From contig NZ_JADWPD010000020.1 of NCBI RefSeq assembly GCF_017308975.1, positions 62,001 to 126,000 of the forward strand: 64,000 nucleotides of DNA, written 5' to 3'. A program made the position numbers and the translations under genes. This stretch comes from Amycolatopsis sp. MtRt-6 (GTDB taxonomy: Bacteria; Actinomycetota; Actinomycetes; Mycobacteriales; Pseudonocardiaceae). The notes beneath the pieces were generated by a model. That model was given only the letters and a program-made list of their open reading frames with translations, searched no databases and was not told where the DNA came from. This document shows, piece by piece, positions 1 through 9,200 of this stretch. Position 1 is the stretch's first letter. Every line of letters starts with the position of its first letter.

Positions 1-1794
1 AGCCACCCGCGGGGCCTGTGGCGGCGGACCACGCTGGAGTCCTACCGCACCGACGAACCCGACTGGGAGCTGCTGCTCGACGTCGACGCGCTGGCCGAGG
101 CCGAGGGCGAGAACTGGGTCTGGCAGGGCGCGACCGTGCTGCGGCCGGACTACCGGCGCGGCCTGGTCGAGCTGTCCCGCGGCGGCGCGGACGCCACGGT
201 CGTCCGCGAATTCGACCTCGACGCGCACGAGTTCGTCGAGGACGGCTTCACGGTCCCGGAGGCGAAGACGCGGATCGGCTGGATCGACGAAGACCGCGTC
301 TACATCGGCACCGACTTCGGCGAAGGCTCGCTGACCAGCTCCGGGTACCCGCGGCTGGCCAAGGAGTGGCGCCGCGGCACGCCGCTCTCCGAAGCCGTCA
401 CGGTCTTCGAGGGCAAGCCCGACGACGTCTCGATCGGCGCGTCCCACGACCCGACCGAAGGCTTCGAACGCGACTTCGTCAGCCGCGCGATCGACTTCTA
501 CCGCTCGGAACTGCACCTGCGGACGCCCGGGGGGCTGGTCAAGATCGACATCCCGGACGACGCGAGCGCGTCCGTGCACCGCGAGTGGCTGCTGGTGCGG
601 CCGCGGACGGCGTGGACCGTGGGGGGCGAGGAACGCCCGGCCGGTTCGCTGATCGCCATCCTCTTCGACGCCTTCCTGGCCGGAGACCGGGACTTCACGA
701 CGCTGTTCACCCCCGACGAGCACACCTCGCTCGAGTACTGGGCCTGGACGCGGCACCACCTGCTGCTCGGCACGCTGCGTGACGTCCGCAGCGAGCTGCG
801 CACGCTGACGCCGGGCCCGGACGGCTGGCAGGAGGCGCCGCTGACCGGCGGGCCGGAGTTCGGCAGCGCGGACATCTTCGACACCGACCCCGACACGAGC
901 GACGAGTACCTGATCGACTCCAGCAGCTTCCTGCAGCCGTCGACGCTCAGCTACGGGCACGTCGGTGACGAGGTCGAAGTGCTGAAGCAGGCTCCGGCGT
1001 TCTTCGACGCTTCGGGCATGAGCGTCGCGCAGTACTTCGCGACGTCGGAGGACGGGACGAAGATCCCCTACTTCGTCGTCCGGCCGTCCGGCGCCGAAGG
1101 CGGCCCGACGCTGCTGACCGGCTACGGCGGCTTCGAGATCTCGCTGACGCCGTCCTACAGCGGCATGATCGGCCGCGGCTGGCTGGCCCGCGGCGGCACG
1201 TACGTCGTCGCGAACATCCGCGGCGGCGGCGAGTACGGGCCCGGCTGGCACACCCAGGCCATCAAGGCCGAGCGGCACCGCGTGTACGAGGACTTCGCCG
1301 CGGTGGCCGCGGACCTGGTCTCACGGGGCATCACGACGCCGGCGCGGCTCGGCATCCAGGGCGGCAGCAACGGCGGGCTGCTGATGGGCGTCATGCTGAC
1401 GCGCTACCCGGACCGGTTCGGCGCGATCGTCAGCCAGGTGCCGCTGCTGGACATGCGCCGCTACCACCTGCTGCTGGCCGGCGCGTCCTGGATGGCCGAG
1501 TACGGCGACCCGGACGACGCCGCGGAGTGGGAGTTCATCTCGCGGTACTCGCCGTACCAGAACGTCCACAGTGGACGTACATACCCACCGTCGCTGTTCG
1601 TGACGTCGACGCGCGACGACCGCGTGCACCCCGCCCACGCCCGCAAGATGGTGGCACGGATGCGTGAGCAGGGGCACGACGTCCGGTACCACGAGAACAT
1701 CGAGGGCGGCCACGGCGCCGCGGCGGACAACGAGCAGCTGGCGTTCAAGTGGGCGCTGGTGTTCGAGTTCCTGTGGGAGCAGCTCACGAAGTGA
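1..1794 (+). CDS. Prolyl oligopeptidase family serine peptidase (5' end missing)
   Basis: The reading frame is open from base 1, so the gene begins upstream of the window. The visible 597 residues cover part of the N-terminal beta-propeller and the whole C-terminal alpha/beta-hydrolase domain of an S9A peptidase, which cleaves short peptides after proline or related residues. The catalytic triad is visible: Ser in GGSNGG (bases about 1363-1380), Asp in STRDDRVHP (about 1609-1635) and His in EGGHGAA (about 1705-1725). The oxyanion region GGGEYGPGWH is also typical. No signal peptide can be judged because the start is missing. The internal ATG at 136 is not the start, since conserved-looking sequence continues upstream of it. 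Confidence 0.93.
   Translation, partial: SHPRGLWRRTTLESYRTDEPDWELLLDVDALAEAEGENWVWQGATVLRPDYRRGLVELSRGGADATVVREFDLDAHEFVEDGFTVPEAKTRIGWIDEDRVYIGTDFGEGSLTSSGYPRLAKEWRRGTPLSEAVTVFEGKPDDVSIGASHDPTEGFERDFVSRAIDFYRSELHLRTPGGLVKIDIPDDASASVHREWLLVRPRTAWTVGGEERPAGSLIAILFDAFLAGDRDFTTLFTPDEHTSLEYWAWTRHHLLLGTLRDVRSELRTLTPGPDGWQEAPLTGGPEFGSADIFDTDPDTSDEYLIDSSSFLQPSTLSYGHVGDEVEVLKQAPAFFDASGMSVAQYFATSEDGTKIPYFVVRPSGAEGGPTLLTGYGGFEISLTPSYSGMIGRGWLARGGTYVVANIRGGGEYGPGWHTQAIKAERHRVYEDFAAVAADLVSRGITTPARLGIQGGSNGGLLMGVMLTRYPDRFGAIVSQVPLLDMRRYHLLLAGASWMAEYGDPDDAAEWEFISRYSPYQNVHSGRTYPPSLFVTSTRDDRVHPAHARKMVARMREQGHDVRYHENIEGGHGAAADNEQLAFKWALVFEFLWEQLTK
1564..1576. repeat. TCCACWGTGGA palindrome (site 1)
   Basis: GTCCACAGTGGAC inside the oligopeptidase gene; read as VHSG with locally AT-richer codons (AGT, GGA). 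One of five full copies in the window. Confidence 0.7.
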
Positions 1795-1819
1795 CCCGCG
1801 CGAGCACGACGCCGCCGAG

Positions 1820-2494
1820 CTACTCGAGTGTCACGAGGGCGGCGTCGAAGGCGGTCAGGACGTCCGCGACGAACTCCTTTCGCCGGACGCCGAGTTCCCG
1901 CAGCGCGGGCCCGTGGTCGACGGCGACGGTGATCGCGACGCCGAGCAGCAGGGCCCGCCACGCGCCGAAGACGAGCCCACGCACGGCTTTCGGAAAACGG
2001 CCGCGGAGCCGGTGGCAATGGAACGGCACGTGCCGCTGTTCGTCGGCGAGGATGCGCGTGGCGACCTGCGTGACCAGCGGGTCACCGGTGCCGTCCCGCA
2101 GGGCGCGGTAGTACCGCAGCGCGACGACCTCGGCGATGAGCAGCACCATGAGTTCCAGCCGCAGCCCGAGCGCCCGCCGCAGCGTGACGAACACGGTGTC
2201 CGACCAGTGTTGCCGGATGGTGGGTACCCCGGCGGCGGCCAGGAGCGCGGCGAGCATCCGGGCATGGTTCTGTTCCTCGGCGACGAACAGCTTGACGGCG
2301 GCGAGGTAGGTGTCGTCCCCGGCGGCCTTCGCGATGAGGTTGGCGCCGTCGCCGGCTTCGCCGACCTGGAACCGCTGGATGCTCTTGGCGATGTCGGGGT
2401 GGAGTCTCGCGCCCTGTTCCCAGGGTGGGTCTTCGCGCTGGGCGCGGTGTTTGGCCTCGGCTTCGAAGTCCTGGAGCCAGTCTGCGTGAGTCAT
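1820..2494 (-). CDS. Ferritin-like diiron-domain protein
   Basis: A 224-residue helical protein with two carboxylate/histidine motifs expected of a ferritin-like four-helix bundle: EEQNH near residue 83 and DEQRH near residue 160, with further glutamates in the helices between and before (GEAGD, AEVVALRYY). Such proteins bind a two-iron centre and act as oxygenases or iron handlers; the substrate cannot be told from sequence. No signal peptide or clear membrane segment is seen, although residues 110-125 and 183-195 are hydrophobic. It starts with ATG and lies convergent to the oligopeptidase with a 25-bp gap. No operon partner is obvious. Confidence 0.7.
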   Translation of the reverse strand: MTHADWLQDFEAEAKHRAQREDPPWEQGARLHPDIAKSIQRFQVGEAGDGANLIAKAAGDDTYLAAVKLFVAEEQNHARMLAALLAAAGVPTIRQHWSDTVFVTLRRALGLRLELMVLLIAEVVALRYYRALRDGTGDPLVTQVATRILADEQRHVPFHCHRLRGRFPKAVRGLVFGAWRALLLGVAITVAVDHGPALRELGVRRKEFVADVLTAFDAALVTLE

Positions 2495-2603
2495 CCCGTC
2501 GATGATGCCGCTCGGGCCGTGGATTTCGTGGGCGGCAACCGTGGAGATTCGGTGAGGATCAAGCCGGTAAGGGCATCGTCAACGGGTAGGACCGGGTGAC
2601 CCG

Positions 2604-3494
2604 TCACTGTTCGAAAAGACTCGGTGGCGCTACCTCACCGCTCAGCCGTCGCAGCTGATCAAGAAGCTCTTGCCGGTCCTTCACCGAGCGGGCGCCGGCC
2701 GCGACGAGCAGCTTGCTGCCCGGCGTTTCGTCCGGTGGGCTGCTCGGCACCAGCACCGGCCGCTTCCCCCGGAGTGCCGTTTCACCGGCCTTCACCGTGC
2801 CGCCCGTTTCCCCTGCCTCGATGGCAACCAGCCCCAGGCTCATACCGACGATCACCTGGTTCCGGGCCATCGCGGCCCCGGCAGACCACCGCTGGGCCGG
2901 CGCGAACTGGGAAACGACCAGCATTCTCGTGCTCAGCCTGTCGGGCGAGACTTGCTCGCGATAGGCCTTCTTCAGGACAAAGCGCTCGATCCCTTCCGCC
3001 AGAACCACGACAGTGTGCCCACCCGCCTCGAGCACCGACAAGTGTCCGGCGGTGTCGACGCCTTTCGCATACCCCGAAACCAAGGCGAGGCCCTCTTCGG
3101 CAGCGAGCCGACCACACACCCGGGCCGCGTGAAGGCCGGCCTCCGTGACGTTTCTGGAACCGCACAAACCGACAGCCGCCATCCCGAGCAACTCCAGCGG
3201 CCCGCGGAGATACAACGCGGGCGGCGCGCCCGGAAAACGCCTCAACCGCTCGGGGTACTGCGGATCGTCGCACAGTACGGCGCGCACCCCAGCGTCACGG
3301 AGCCTCGCAGCCGTCTCGCGTGCGTCGGCAAGGATCTCTCGGGGCAGCTCATCGATCGCGCGGAGCGAAGCGGCACGCCCCGGGCCCAGCAAGCCGCGGA
3401 CTGCACGGCGAGGTCCGCCGGCGACACGGGGCGCCAACAGAGCGAGGACCAGATCAGTGATCTCAGGGGTGCGATCGGCTGAAGGAATGGGCAC
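2604..3494 (-). CDS. DprA/SLOG-family nucleotide-binding protein
   Basis: A 296-residue protein with the DprA (Smf) Rossmann-like SLOG domain at about residues 103-255. Visible motifs are GLCGSRNVTEAG (109-120), VSGYAKGVDTAGH (139-151), the MARNQVIVGMS segment (209-219) and EAGETGGT (226-233). Canonical DprA loads RecA on incoming single-stranded DNA during transformation. This copy is shorter than usual actinobacterial DprA and lacks an obvious C-terminal winged helix, so it may be a paralogue; the housekeeping dprA would lie elsewhere. It is divergent, across 90 bp, from a phosphoribosyltransferase gene of ComF type. The start used is GTG at 3494; the ribosome site is weak. An immunity or nucleotide-sensing role is possible but only inferred. 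Confidence 0.8.
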   Translation of the reverse strand: MPIPSADRTPEITDLVLALLAPRVAGGPRRAVRGLLGPGRAASLRAIDELPREILADARETAARLRDAGVRAVLCDDPQYPERLRRFPGAPPALYLRGPLELLGMAAVGLCGSRNVTEAGLHAARVCGRLAAEEGLALVSGYAKGVDTAGHLSVLEAGGHTVVVLAEGIERFVLKKAYREQVSPDRLSTRMLVVSQFAPAQRWSAGAAMARNQVIVGMSLGLVAIEAGETGGTVKAGETALRGKRPVLVPSSPPDETPGSKLLVAAGARSVKDRQELLDQLRRLSGEVAPPSLFEQ

Positions 3495-3584
3495 GTCCCG
3501 TCGGTCCGATGCCGGACTTGGTCACATCGGCAGCGTATCCTCGCCGCACAGTTTCGGAAATTCGACCGCACTGCTTGCCGAGAT

Positions 3585-4454
3585 ATGGAAAAGTCGAACC
3601 GAACACCGTCGACGATGGGGAGTCCGCCGTTGTCCCACGCAAGCGGAACAGAACGTTACCGTCCTGACAAGCGCGCGAGCCGGCTGGAAGCGTGGAAGCT
3701 GGAAGAGTCCGAAACATGCTGGTACCTATGGTACCGCAGTTCCTCGGAAACCACCCAGCACATCATCGGCGCGCTCCCCCGCGCGAAGGCCGTGCGAACA
3801 CTCCACCACGACCCGGAATGGCCCTACCGGATCCGCCTGGACTTCGCACCATCCGACGCTCTGACCGACTTCCTCCGCATCCTGGAGAACGTACTGGTGA
3901 TCGAGAGGGAATACCAGTTTTCGCTCGATGCGGCGGTCGCCTTGGACTTCTACAGCCGACAGGACGCGGCCGGCGACGTGCAGTACACCGACATCGGCCG
4001 GCTGCTCCGCCGGATCAAGGGATACGAAGCCGTCACGCGAGACGACGCCGAATCGGCTGGGCGTCAGGTGATCGACTTGATGGAAGGAGTCGTCAGCGAC
4101 CACGCATGGCTCAGCACGGCCACTCGGATCATCCCGGTCCCCGGCCACTCCGTCACCGAGGTCGCGACCAGCGTGCGGATCGGGGCGGCACTCGCCGGCA
4201 GCTTCGGCATACCCCTGACCCAGGTCACCACTCGCAGCAGGGACCGGAAACCCGCCAAGCACATGCCTCCCTCGGAGCGAAAAGACCTGCTCGACGAGTT
4301 CCGGATCGAAGAATCGCTCGCCCATCGCACCGTCCTCGTCGTCGACGACGTCTATCACACCGGTCGCACCATGGCCGGGGTCGCCCGTGCGGCGAAAAGG
4401 GCGGGAGCCGACGTCGTACTGGGCCTCGCGGGAGCTCGCAACTTCCGACGTTGA
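3585..4454 (+). CDS. ComF-like phosphoribosyltransferase domain protein
   Basis: A 289-residue protein whose C-terminal half is a type I phosphoribosyltransferase. The PRPP-binding loop reads VLVVDDVYHTGRT at residues 250-262, and a hydrophobic strand plus substrate-loop region (RIIPVPGHSV) lies at 181-190, as in ComF/amidophosphoribosyltransferase-like proteins. The N-terminal 170 residues are unrecognised; they are rich in Trp, Arg and Glu. There is no zinc-finger CxxC pair as found in classical ComF. It is divergent from the DprA-like gene, and this pairing is the main clue to function. The annotated ATG follows a poor ribosome site (GCCGAG); a downstream start is possible. The stop is 1 bp from the end of the convergent LysR gene. 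Confidence 0.75.
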   Translation: MEKSNRTPSTMGSPPLSHASGTERYRPDKRASRLEAWKLEESETCWYLWYRSSSETTQHIIGALPRAKAVRTLHHDPEWPYRIRLDFAPSDALTDFLRILENVLVIEREYQFSLDAAVALDFYSRQDAAGDVQYTDIGRLLRRIKGYEAVTRDDAESAGRQVIDLMEGVVSDHAWLSTATRIIPVPGHSVTEVATSVRIGAALAGSFGIPLTQVTTRSRDRKPAKHMPPSERKDLLDEFRIEESLAHRTVLVVDDVYHTGRTMAGVARAAKRAGADVVLGLAGARNFRR

Positions 4455-4455
4455 T

Positions 4456-5388
4456 CTACCTGGCCGGACCATCTGTCCCCGGCGGGCCGGCTCCGGCGAC
4501 CTCAGTGGCGTCGTCGGCTGGATCCGGCGCGCCGAGCGCGGCGAGGAACGCGGCCGTCACCGGGTCCGGCCGGCCGGCCGGGCGGCGGACGGCCACCACC
4601 GGGACGCGCGCGTCCATGCCGGACACCTCCACCGTGCGGAGGCTGCCGATCCGCAGTTCCTCGCGGATGCTCGCCAGCGGCATCAACGCCACGCCCAAGC
4701 CGGCCTCGATCAGGCGTTTCTGCGCCGTCAAGCTGTCCACCGTCGTGATCGATGGGTTCGGCAGGCCCGCTGCCGCCAGGTGGTGCTCCAGCAAGCCGCG
4801 GAAGGAGCCGCCGCCGCGTTCCGCCGGGAAGCCCAGCCACTTCTCGTCCCGCAGTGGCCCCAGGTCCGGCAGCCGGGCGGCCGTGACGTGGTGGCTCGCC
4901 GGCAGCACGACCTGGAGCTTCTCCTCGCCCAGCGGGATCGACTCGAGTTCGGCGTCGGGGTGGTAGCGCACGCCGAGGTCCGCCTCGCCACTGCGGACGA
5001 GCGCACTCACTTCGCGGCTGGTGGCCGTGCGCAGGTCGACCTCGACCTCGCGCTGCGCGGTGAACTCGCGCAGCGCGTCCGCGATGCGCGAGTCGGCGAG
5101 GGTGCCGACGAGGGCCAGCCGGAACGTGGTGCCGCGCTGCCGGACAGCCCGCTCGCCGTCGCGGATCGCGGCGAGCGCGGCCTCGGCGTACGGCAGCAGC
5201 GCGCGGCCGGCGTTCGTGAGCGTCACCCTGCGGCCGGTCCGCTCGAACAACGACGCGCCGAGGCCGTGTTCCAGTTCGTGAATCCGGCGGCTGATGGCGG
5301 GCTGCGACCGATGCAGCCGGCGGGACGCCTCGGTGAACCCGCCCACCTCGGCGATGCAGACGAAGGCTTCGAGCTCGTCGACCGTCAT
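4456..5388 (-). CDS. LysR-family transcriptional regulator
   Basis: A 310-residue LysR regulator. The N-terminal winged helix-turn-helix (about residues 1-60) contains the typical run FTEASRRLHRSQPAISRRI, followed by the linker helix and a periplasmic-binding-protein-like effector domain (about 90-295). The ATG at 5388 is preferred over a TTG at 5421 because the helix-turn-helix begins just after it and AGGA lies 11 bases upstream. It is transcribed divergently from the PEP-mutase-family gene across 76 bp that contain an inverted repeat fitting a LysR site, so it probably controls that gene and itself. The effector is unknown. Confidence 0.9.
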   Translation of the reverse strand: MTVDELEAFVCIAEVGGFTEASRRLHRSQPAISRRIHELEHGLGASLFERTGRRVTLTNAGRALLPYAEAALAAIRDGERAVRQRGTTFRLALVGTLADSRIADALREFTAQREVEVDLRTATSREVSALVRSGEADLGVRYHPDAELESIPLGEEKLQVVLPASHHVTAARLPDLGPLRDEKWLGFPAERGGGSFRGLLEHHLAAAGLPNPSITTVDSLTAQKRLIEAGLGVALMPLASIREELRIGSLRTVEVSGMDARVPVVAVRRPAGRPDPVTAAFLAALGAPDPADDATEVAGAGPPGTDGPAR

Positions 5389-5415
5389 CCGATCAGTATT
5401 CCTGATGGCCAGCTC

Positions 5416-5435
5416 GGACAACTATGCATTTGTCC
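5416..5435. promoter_or_regulatory. Inverted repeat, candidate LysR operator
   Basis: GGACAACTATGCATTTGTCC has 6-bp perfect arms (GGACAA / TTGTCC) around an AT-rich centre. It sits between the divergent LysR gene and the PEP-mutase-family gene, the usual place for a LysR recognition site. Confidence 0.55.
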
Positions 5436-5464
5436 TATCCATGTGGCCGCGGGAAGCTGGCTCC

Positions 5465-6256
5465 ATGACGACAGCCGAGCGATTCCGCGCGCTGCACGAG
5501 CGTCCCGAGCCCTTCCTGCTGCCGAACCCCTGGGATGCCGGGACGGCCCGGTTGCTGGCCGGGCTCGGCTTCGACGCCTTGGCGACGACGAGCCTGGGCG
5601 TGGCCAACGCGGTGGGCCGGACCCGCGCGACCCGGGCGGAGATCCTGGCGAACGTCCGCGAGATCGCCGAGGCGACGTCGTTGCCGGTGAACGCCGACCT
5701 CGAAAACTGCTTCGCCGACGACCCGGCCGAAGCCGCGAAGATGATCGACGCGGCAGCCGACGCCGGTGCGGTCGGCGCGTCCATCGAGGACCACACGGGT
5801 GACATGCGCACGCCGATCTACGACTTCCGGCTGGCGGTCGACCGCGTCCGCGCGGCCGCGGAGACCGCGCGCGCCCGGTCGGTGGTGCTCACGGCCCGCT
5901 GCGAAAACCTGTTGCTGGGCGTGAACGACTTCGGCGACACGATCCGGCGCCTGCAGGCGTACGAAGAAGCGGGCGCGGACGTGCTGTACGCGCCGGGGTT
6001 GCGGACGCTGGCGGAAATCCGCGCGGTGGTGACGTCGGTGGGCAAGCCGGTGAACGTCGTGATGGGGTTCGCCGATCCGTCGATCACCCTGGACCAGCTG
6101 GCCGAGGTCGGGGTCCGCCGCGTCAGCATCGGCGCGGCGCTCTCCCGGCTCGCTCTGAAGTCCTTCATGGACGGAGCCCGCGAGATGCGCGCGGGCCGGT
6201 TCGGGTTCGTCGCCGGCCTGCCGCCGGTCGCCGAGGTGCAGCGGTTCTTCGGCTGA
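5465..6256 (+). CDS. Isocitrate lyase/PEP mutase family protein
   Basis: A 263-residue TIM-barrel enzyme of the PEP mutase/isocitrate lyase superfamily, which makes or breaks C-C or C-P bonds of 2-oxo acids with Mg2+. Visible family features are the N-terminal LLPNPWDAGTARLL, the strand VNADLENCF (about residues 77-85) where the family has the metal-binding acidic residues, and VGASIEDHTGD (about 101-111) with the conserved E-D. A long isocitrate-lyase insertion is absent, so carboxyphosphonoenolpyruvate mutase, methylisocitrate-lyase or oxaloacetase-like activity are all possible. The ATG at 5465 is chosen because the family's N-terminus starts there. The stop codon lies inside a long hairpin shared with the convergent nrdJ. 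Confidence 0.85.
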   Translation: MTTAERFRALHERPEPFLLPNPWDAGTARLLAGLGFDALATTSLGVANAVGRTRATRAEILANVREIAEATSLPVNADLENCFADDPAEAAKMIDAAADAGAVGASIEDHTGDMRTPIYDFRLAVDRVRAAAETARARSVVLTARCENLLLGVNDFGDTIRRLQAYEEAGADVLYAPGLRTLAEIRAVVTSVGKPVNVVMGFADPSITLDQLAEVGVRRVSIGAALSRLALKSFMDGAREMRAGRFGFVAGLPPVAEVQRFFG

Positions 6257-6284
6257 ACCGGGCAGGTCGCCCGGTTCAGCCGAA
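6248..6284. terminator. Bidirectional terminator between convergent genes
   Basis: A perfect 16-bp stem (TTCGGCTGAACCGGGC and its complement) with loop AGGTC. It lies between the PEP-mutase-family gene and the end of nrdJ, and the TGA of the former (6254-6256) is inside the left arm. The arms end in TT and AA, fitting termination from both sides. Confidence 0.8.
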
Positions 6285-6290
6285 GGAACG

Positions 6291-9200
6291 TCAGCTACAG
6301 CCGGACGTGGCGCCGCAGCCTTCGCAGGCGTAGCACGAACCTGCCGGACGCATCTTCGTTCCGCACGTCATGCAGAGCGGGGCGTCCGCCGCCTTGCCGA
6401 GGCGGAGCTCCATCAGCTCCGTTGTCGTCTGGGCTTCGCGGTGGGGGTGCTCCGGTGCGTCCGCGTGCGGCTCCGGCGAGGCGTCCACTGTGGACTGCAG
6501 GGCCTCCAGGTCGACGCCCGGGTTGCCGTACGTCGCCTCGACTTCGGCCGATCGCTCGTCTGCCGAGAGGATGCCCAGCTGGGAGCGCTTCTCGTACGGG
6601 AGGTAGTCCAGGGCGAGGCGGCGGAACAGGTAGTCCATCACGCTCGTCGCGATGCGGATGTCCGGGTCGTCCGTCATGCCCGCCGGCTCGAAGCGCAGGT
6701 TGGAGAACTTCGAGACGTAGAACTCGAGCGGGATGCCGTGCTGGAGGCCGACCGAGATCGACATCGAGAACGCGTCCATCACGCCGGCCAGCGTCGAACC
6801 CTGCTTGCCCAGCTTGACGAAGATCTCGCCGAGGCCGTCGTCCGGGTACGAGCCCGCCGTCAGGTAGCCCTCCGCGCCGCCGACCGTGAACGACACCGTC
6901 TGGCTCGGGCGCTTCTTCGGCAGGCGCTTGCGGACCGGGCGGTACTCGACGACCTTCTCCGGTTCGGCGGCCGCCGACTCCTTCTTCGCCGTCGACAGCG
7001 GCTGGCCGACCTTGCAGTTGTCGCGGTAGATCGCGAGGGCCTTCAGGCCGAGCTTCCAGCCCTGGAAGTAGATCTCCTCGACCTCTTCGACCGTCGCCGA
7101 CTCCGGCATGTTGACCGTCTTGGAGATCGCGCCGGAGAGGAACGGCTGCACCGCGGCCATCATCCGGACGTGCCCCATCGGCGCGATCGACCGCTCGCCG
7201 ACCGCGCAGTCGAACACCTCGTAGTGCTCCGGCCGCAGCCCCGGGGCGTCGACGACGTGGCCGTGCTGCGCCACGTACTCGACGATCGCCTCGACCTGCT
7301 CGGCCGGGTAGCCCAGCGCTTCCAGCGCGCGCGGCACCGTCTGGTTGACGATCTGCATCGAGCCGCCGCCGACAAGCTTCTTGAACTTCACCAGCGAGAA
7401 GTCCGGCTCGATCCCGGTGGTGTCGCAGTCCATCATGAAGCCGATGGTGCCGGTGGGCGCGAGCACCGACGCCTGCGCGTTGCGCCAGCCGTGCTTCACG
7501 CCGATTTCGATGCCCTTCTGCCACTCCTCCGTCGCCAGCGCGCGGACCGCGGCGTCGTTGGCGTGGTAGGTGCGGACGAGCTCGTTCGCCGCCGCGTGCT
7601 TGCGCATCACGCGCTGGTGGGCTTCGGCATTGCGCGCGTAGCCCTCGTACGCGCCGACGACCTGGGCCAGCTCGGCCGAACGCCGGTACGACACGCCCGT
7701 CATCAGCGACGTGATCGCCGCCGCGAGCGCGCGGCCGCCGTCGGAGTCGTACGCGTGGCCCAGCGCCATCAGCAGCGCGCCGAGGTTGGCGTAGCCGATG
7801 CCGAGCTGGCGGAACTTCCGCGTGGTGTCGGCGATCGGCTCGGTCGGGAAGTCCGCGAAGCAGATCGAGATGTCCATCGCCGTGATGACGAACTCGACGG
7901 CGCGGGCGAACAGCCGCGCGTCGAAGTTGCCCTCGCGGGTGACGAACTTCAGCAGGTTCAGCGACGCCAGGTTGCAGCTGGAGTTGTCGAGGTGCATGTA
8001 CTCGCTGCACGGGTTCGACGCGGTGATCCGGCCCGACTCCGGGCAGGTGTGCCAGTCGTTGATCGTGCCGTCGTACTGGATGCCGGGGTCGGCGCACTCC
8101 CACGCGGCCTGGGCCATCGTGCGGAAGAGCTTCTTCGCGTCGGTGCGGTCGATGACCTCGCCGGTGAGCCGGGCACGCAGGCCGAAGTCGGTGCCGTTCT
8201 CGACCGCCTGCATGAACTCGTCGGACACGCGGACCGAGTTGTTCGCGTTCTGGTACTGCACCGAGGAGATGTCCGCGCCGGAGAGGTCCATGTCGAACCC
8301 GGCGTCGCGGAGGACCTTGATCTTCTCCTCTTCGCGCGCCTTGGTCTGGATGAACTCCTCGATGTCCGGGTGGTCGACGTCGAGCACGACCATCTTCGCC
8401 GCGCGCCGGGTGGCGCCGCCGGACTTGATGGTGCCCGCGGACGCGTCGGCGCCGCGCATGAACGAGACCGGGCCGGACGCGGTGCCGCCGGAGGTGAGCA
8501 GCTCCTTCGAGGAGCGGATGCGGGAGAGGTTCAGCCCGGCACCGGAGCCACCCTTGAAGATCAGGCCCTCTTCGCGGTACCAGTTGAGGATCGACTCCAT
8601 CGTGTCGTCGACGGCGAGGATGAAGCAGTTGTGGACACGAAGGTTTCCGGACAGGTACTCCCCGGATTCCGTCTGGATGTCGTAGACCGGCATCTCGCCG
8701 CGGCTCTCGATCGCGGCGATCTCCAGCCGCTTCCTCTCGTGGGCGGGCAGGCCGGGCTTCTCGAACGACGCCTCGAGCTTCGCCGTCTTCACCGGATCGA
8801 TGAAGCCGATCTCGTCCGCGAAGATCCGCCGGTCGCCGGCGTTCTGGATCCGGATACCCCAGAGGTCGTGCCGGTTCGGACGGCTCTCCTTCTTGCGGCC
8901 CACGCGAGCGAAGATGCCGAACCGGGCCAGCAACTGCTGGAGGCCACGAACGAGATCTTCGCCGATCATGTCCAGCGCGACCAAAGTGGACCGTTCCCGC
9001 GCGGAGACATAGCCCTCGGCCTGGAAGATGCTCCGGAGATACGCGGCCACGACCGGAAGCGGCGCCGTGTGCAGGAACTCCGGCACCTTCATGTCGACGC
9101 CGCGAGCGCGCAAGCCCCAGGTTTCCACGAAGTTCTCGAGGACGTGGCCGTAGAGCCGGGTTCGACGGCAGTCGAGTGCCTCGTCCTGGGTTTCGACGGC

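Noticed and set aside
3585-4454. Canonical ComF assignment for the phosphoribosyltransferase
   Set aside because: The N-terminal zinc-finger cysteines of ComF are absent and the N-terminal half is unlike ComF, so only 'ComF-like' is supported.
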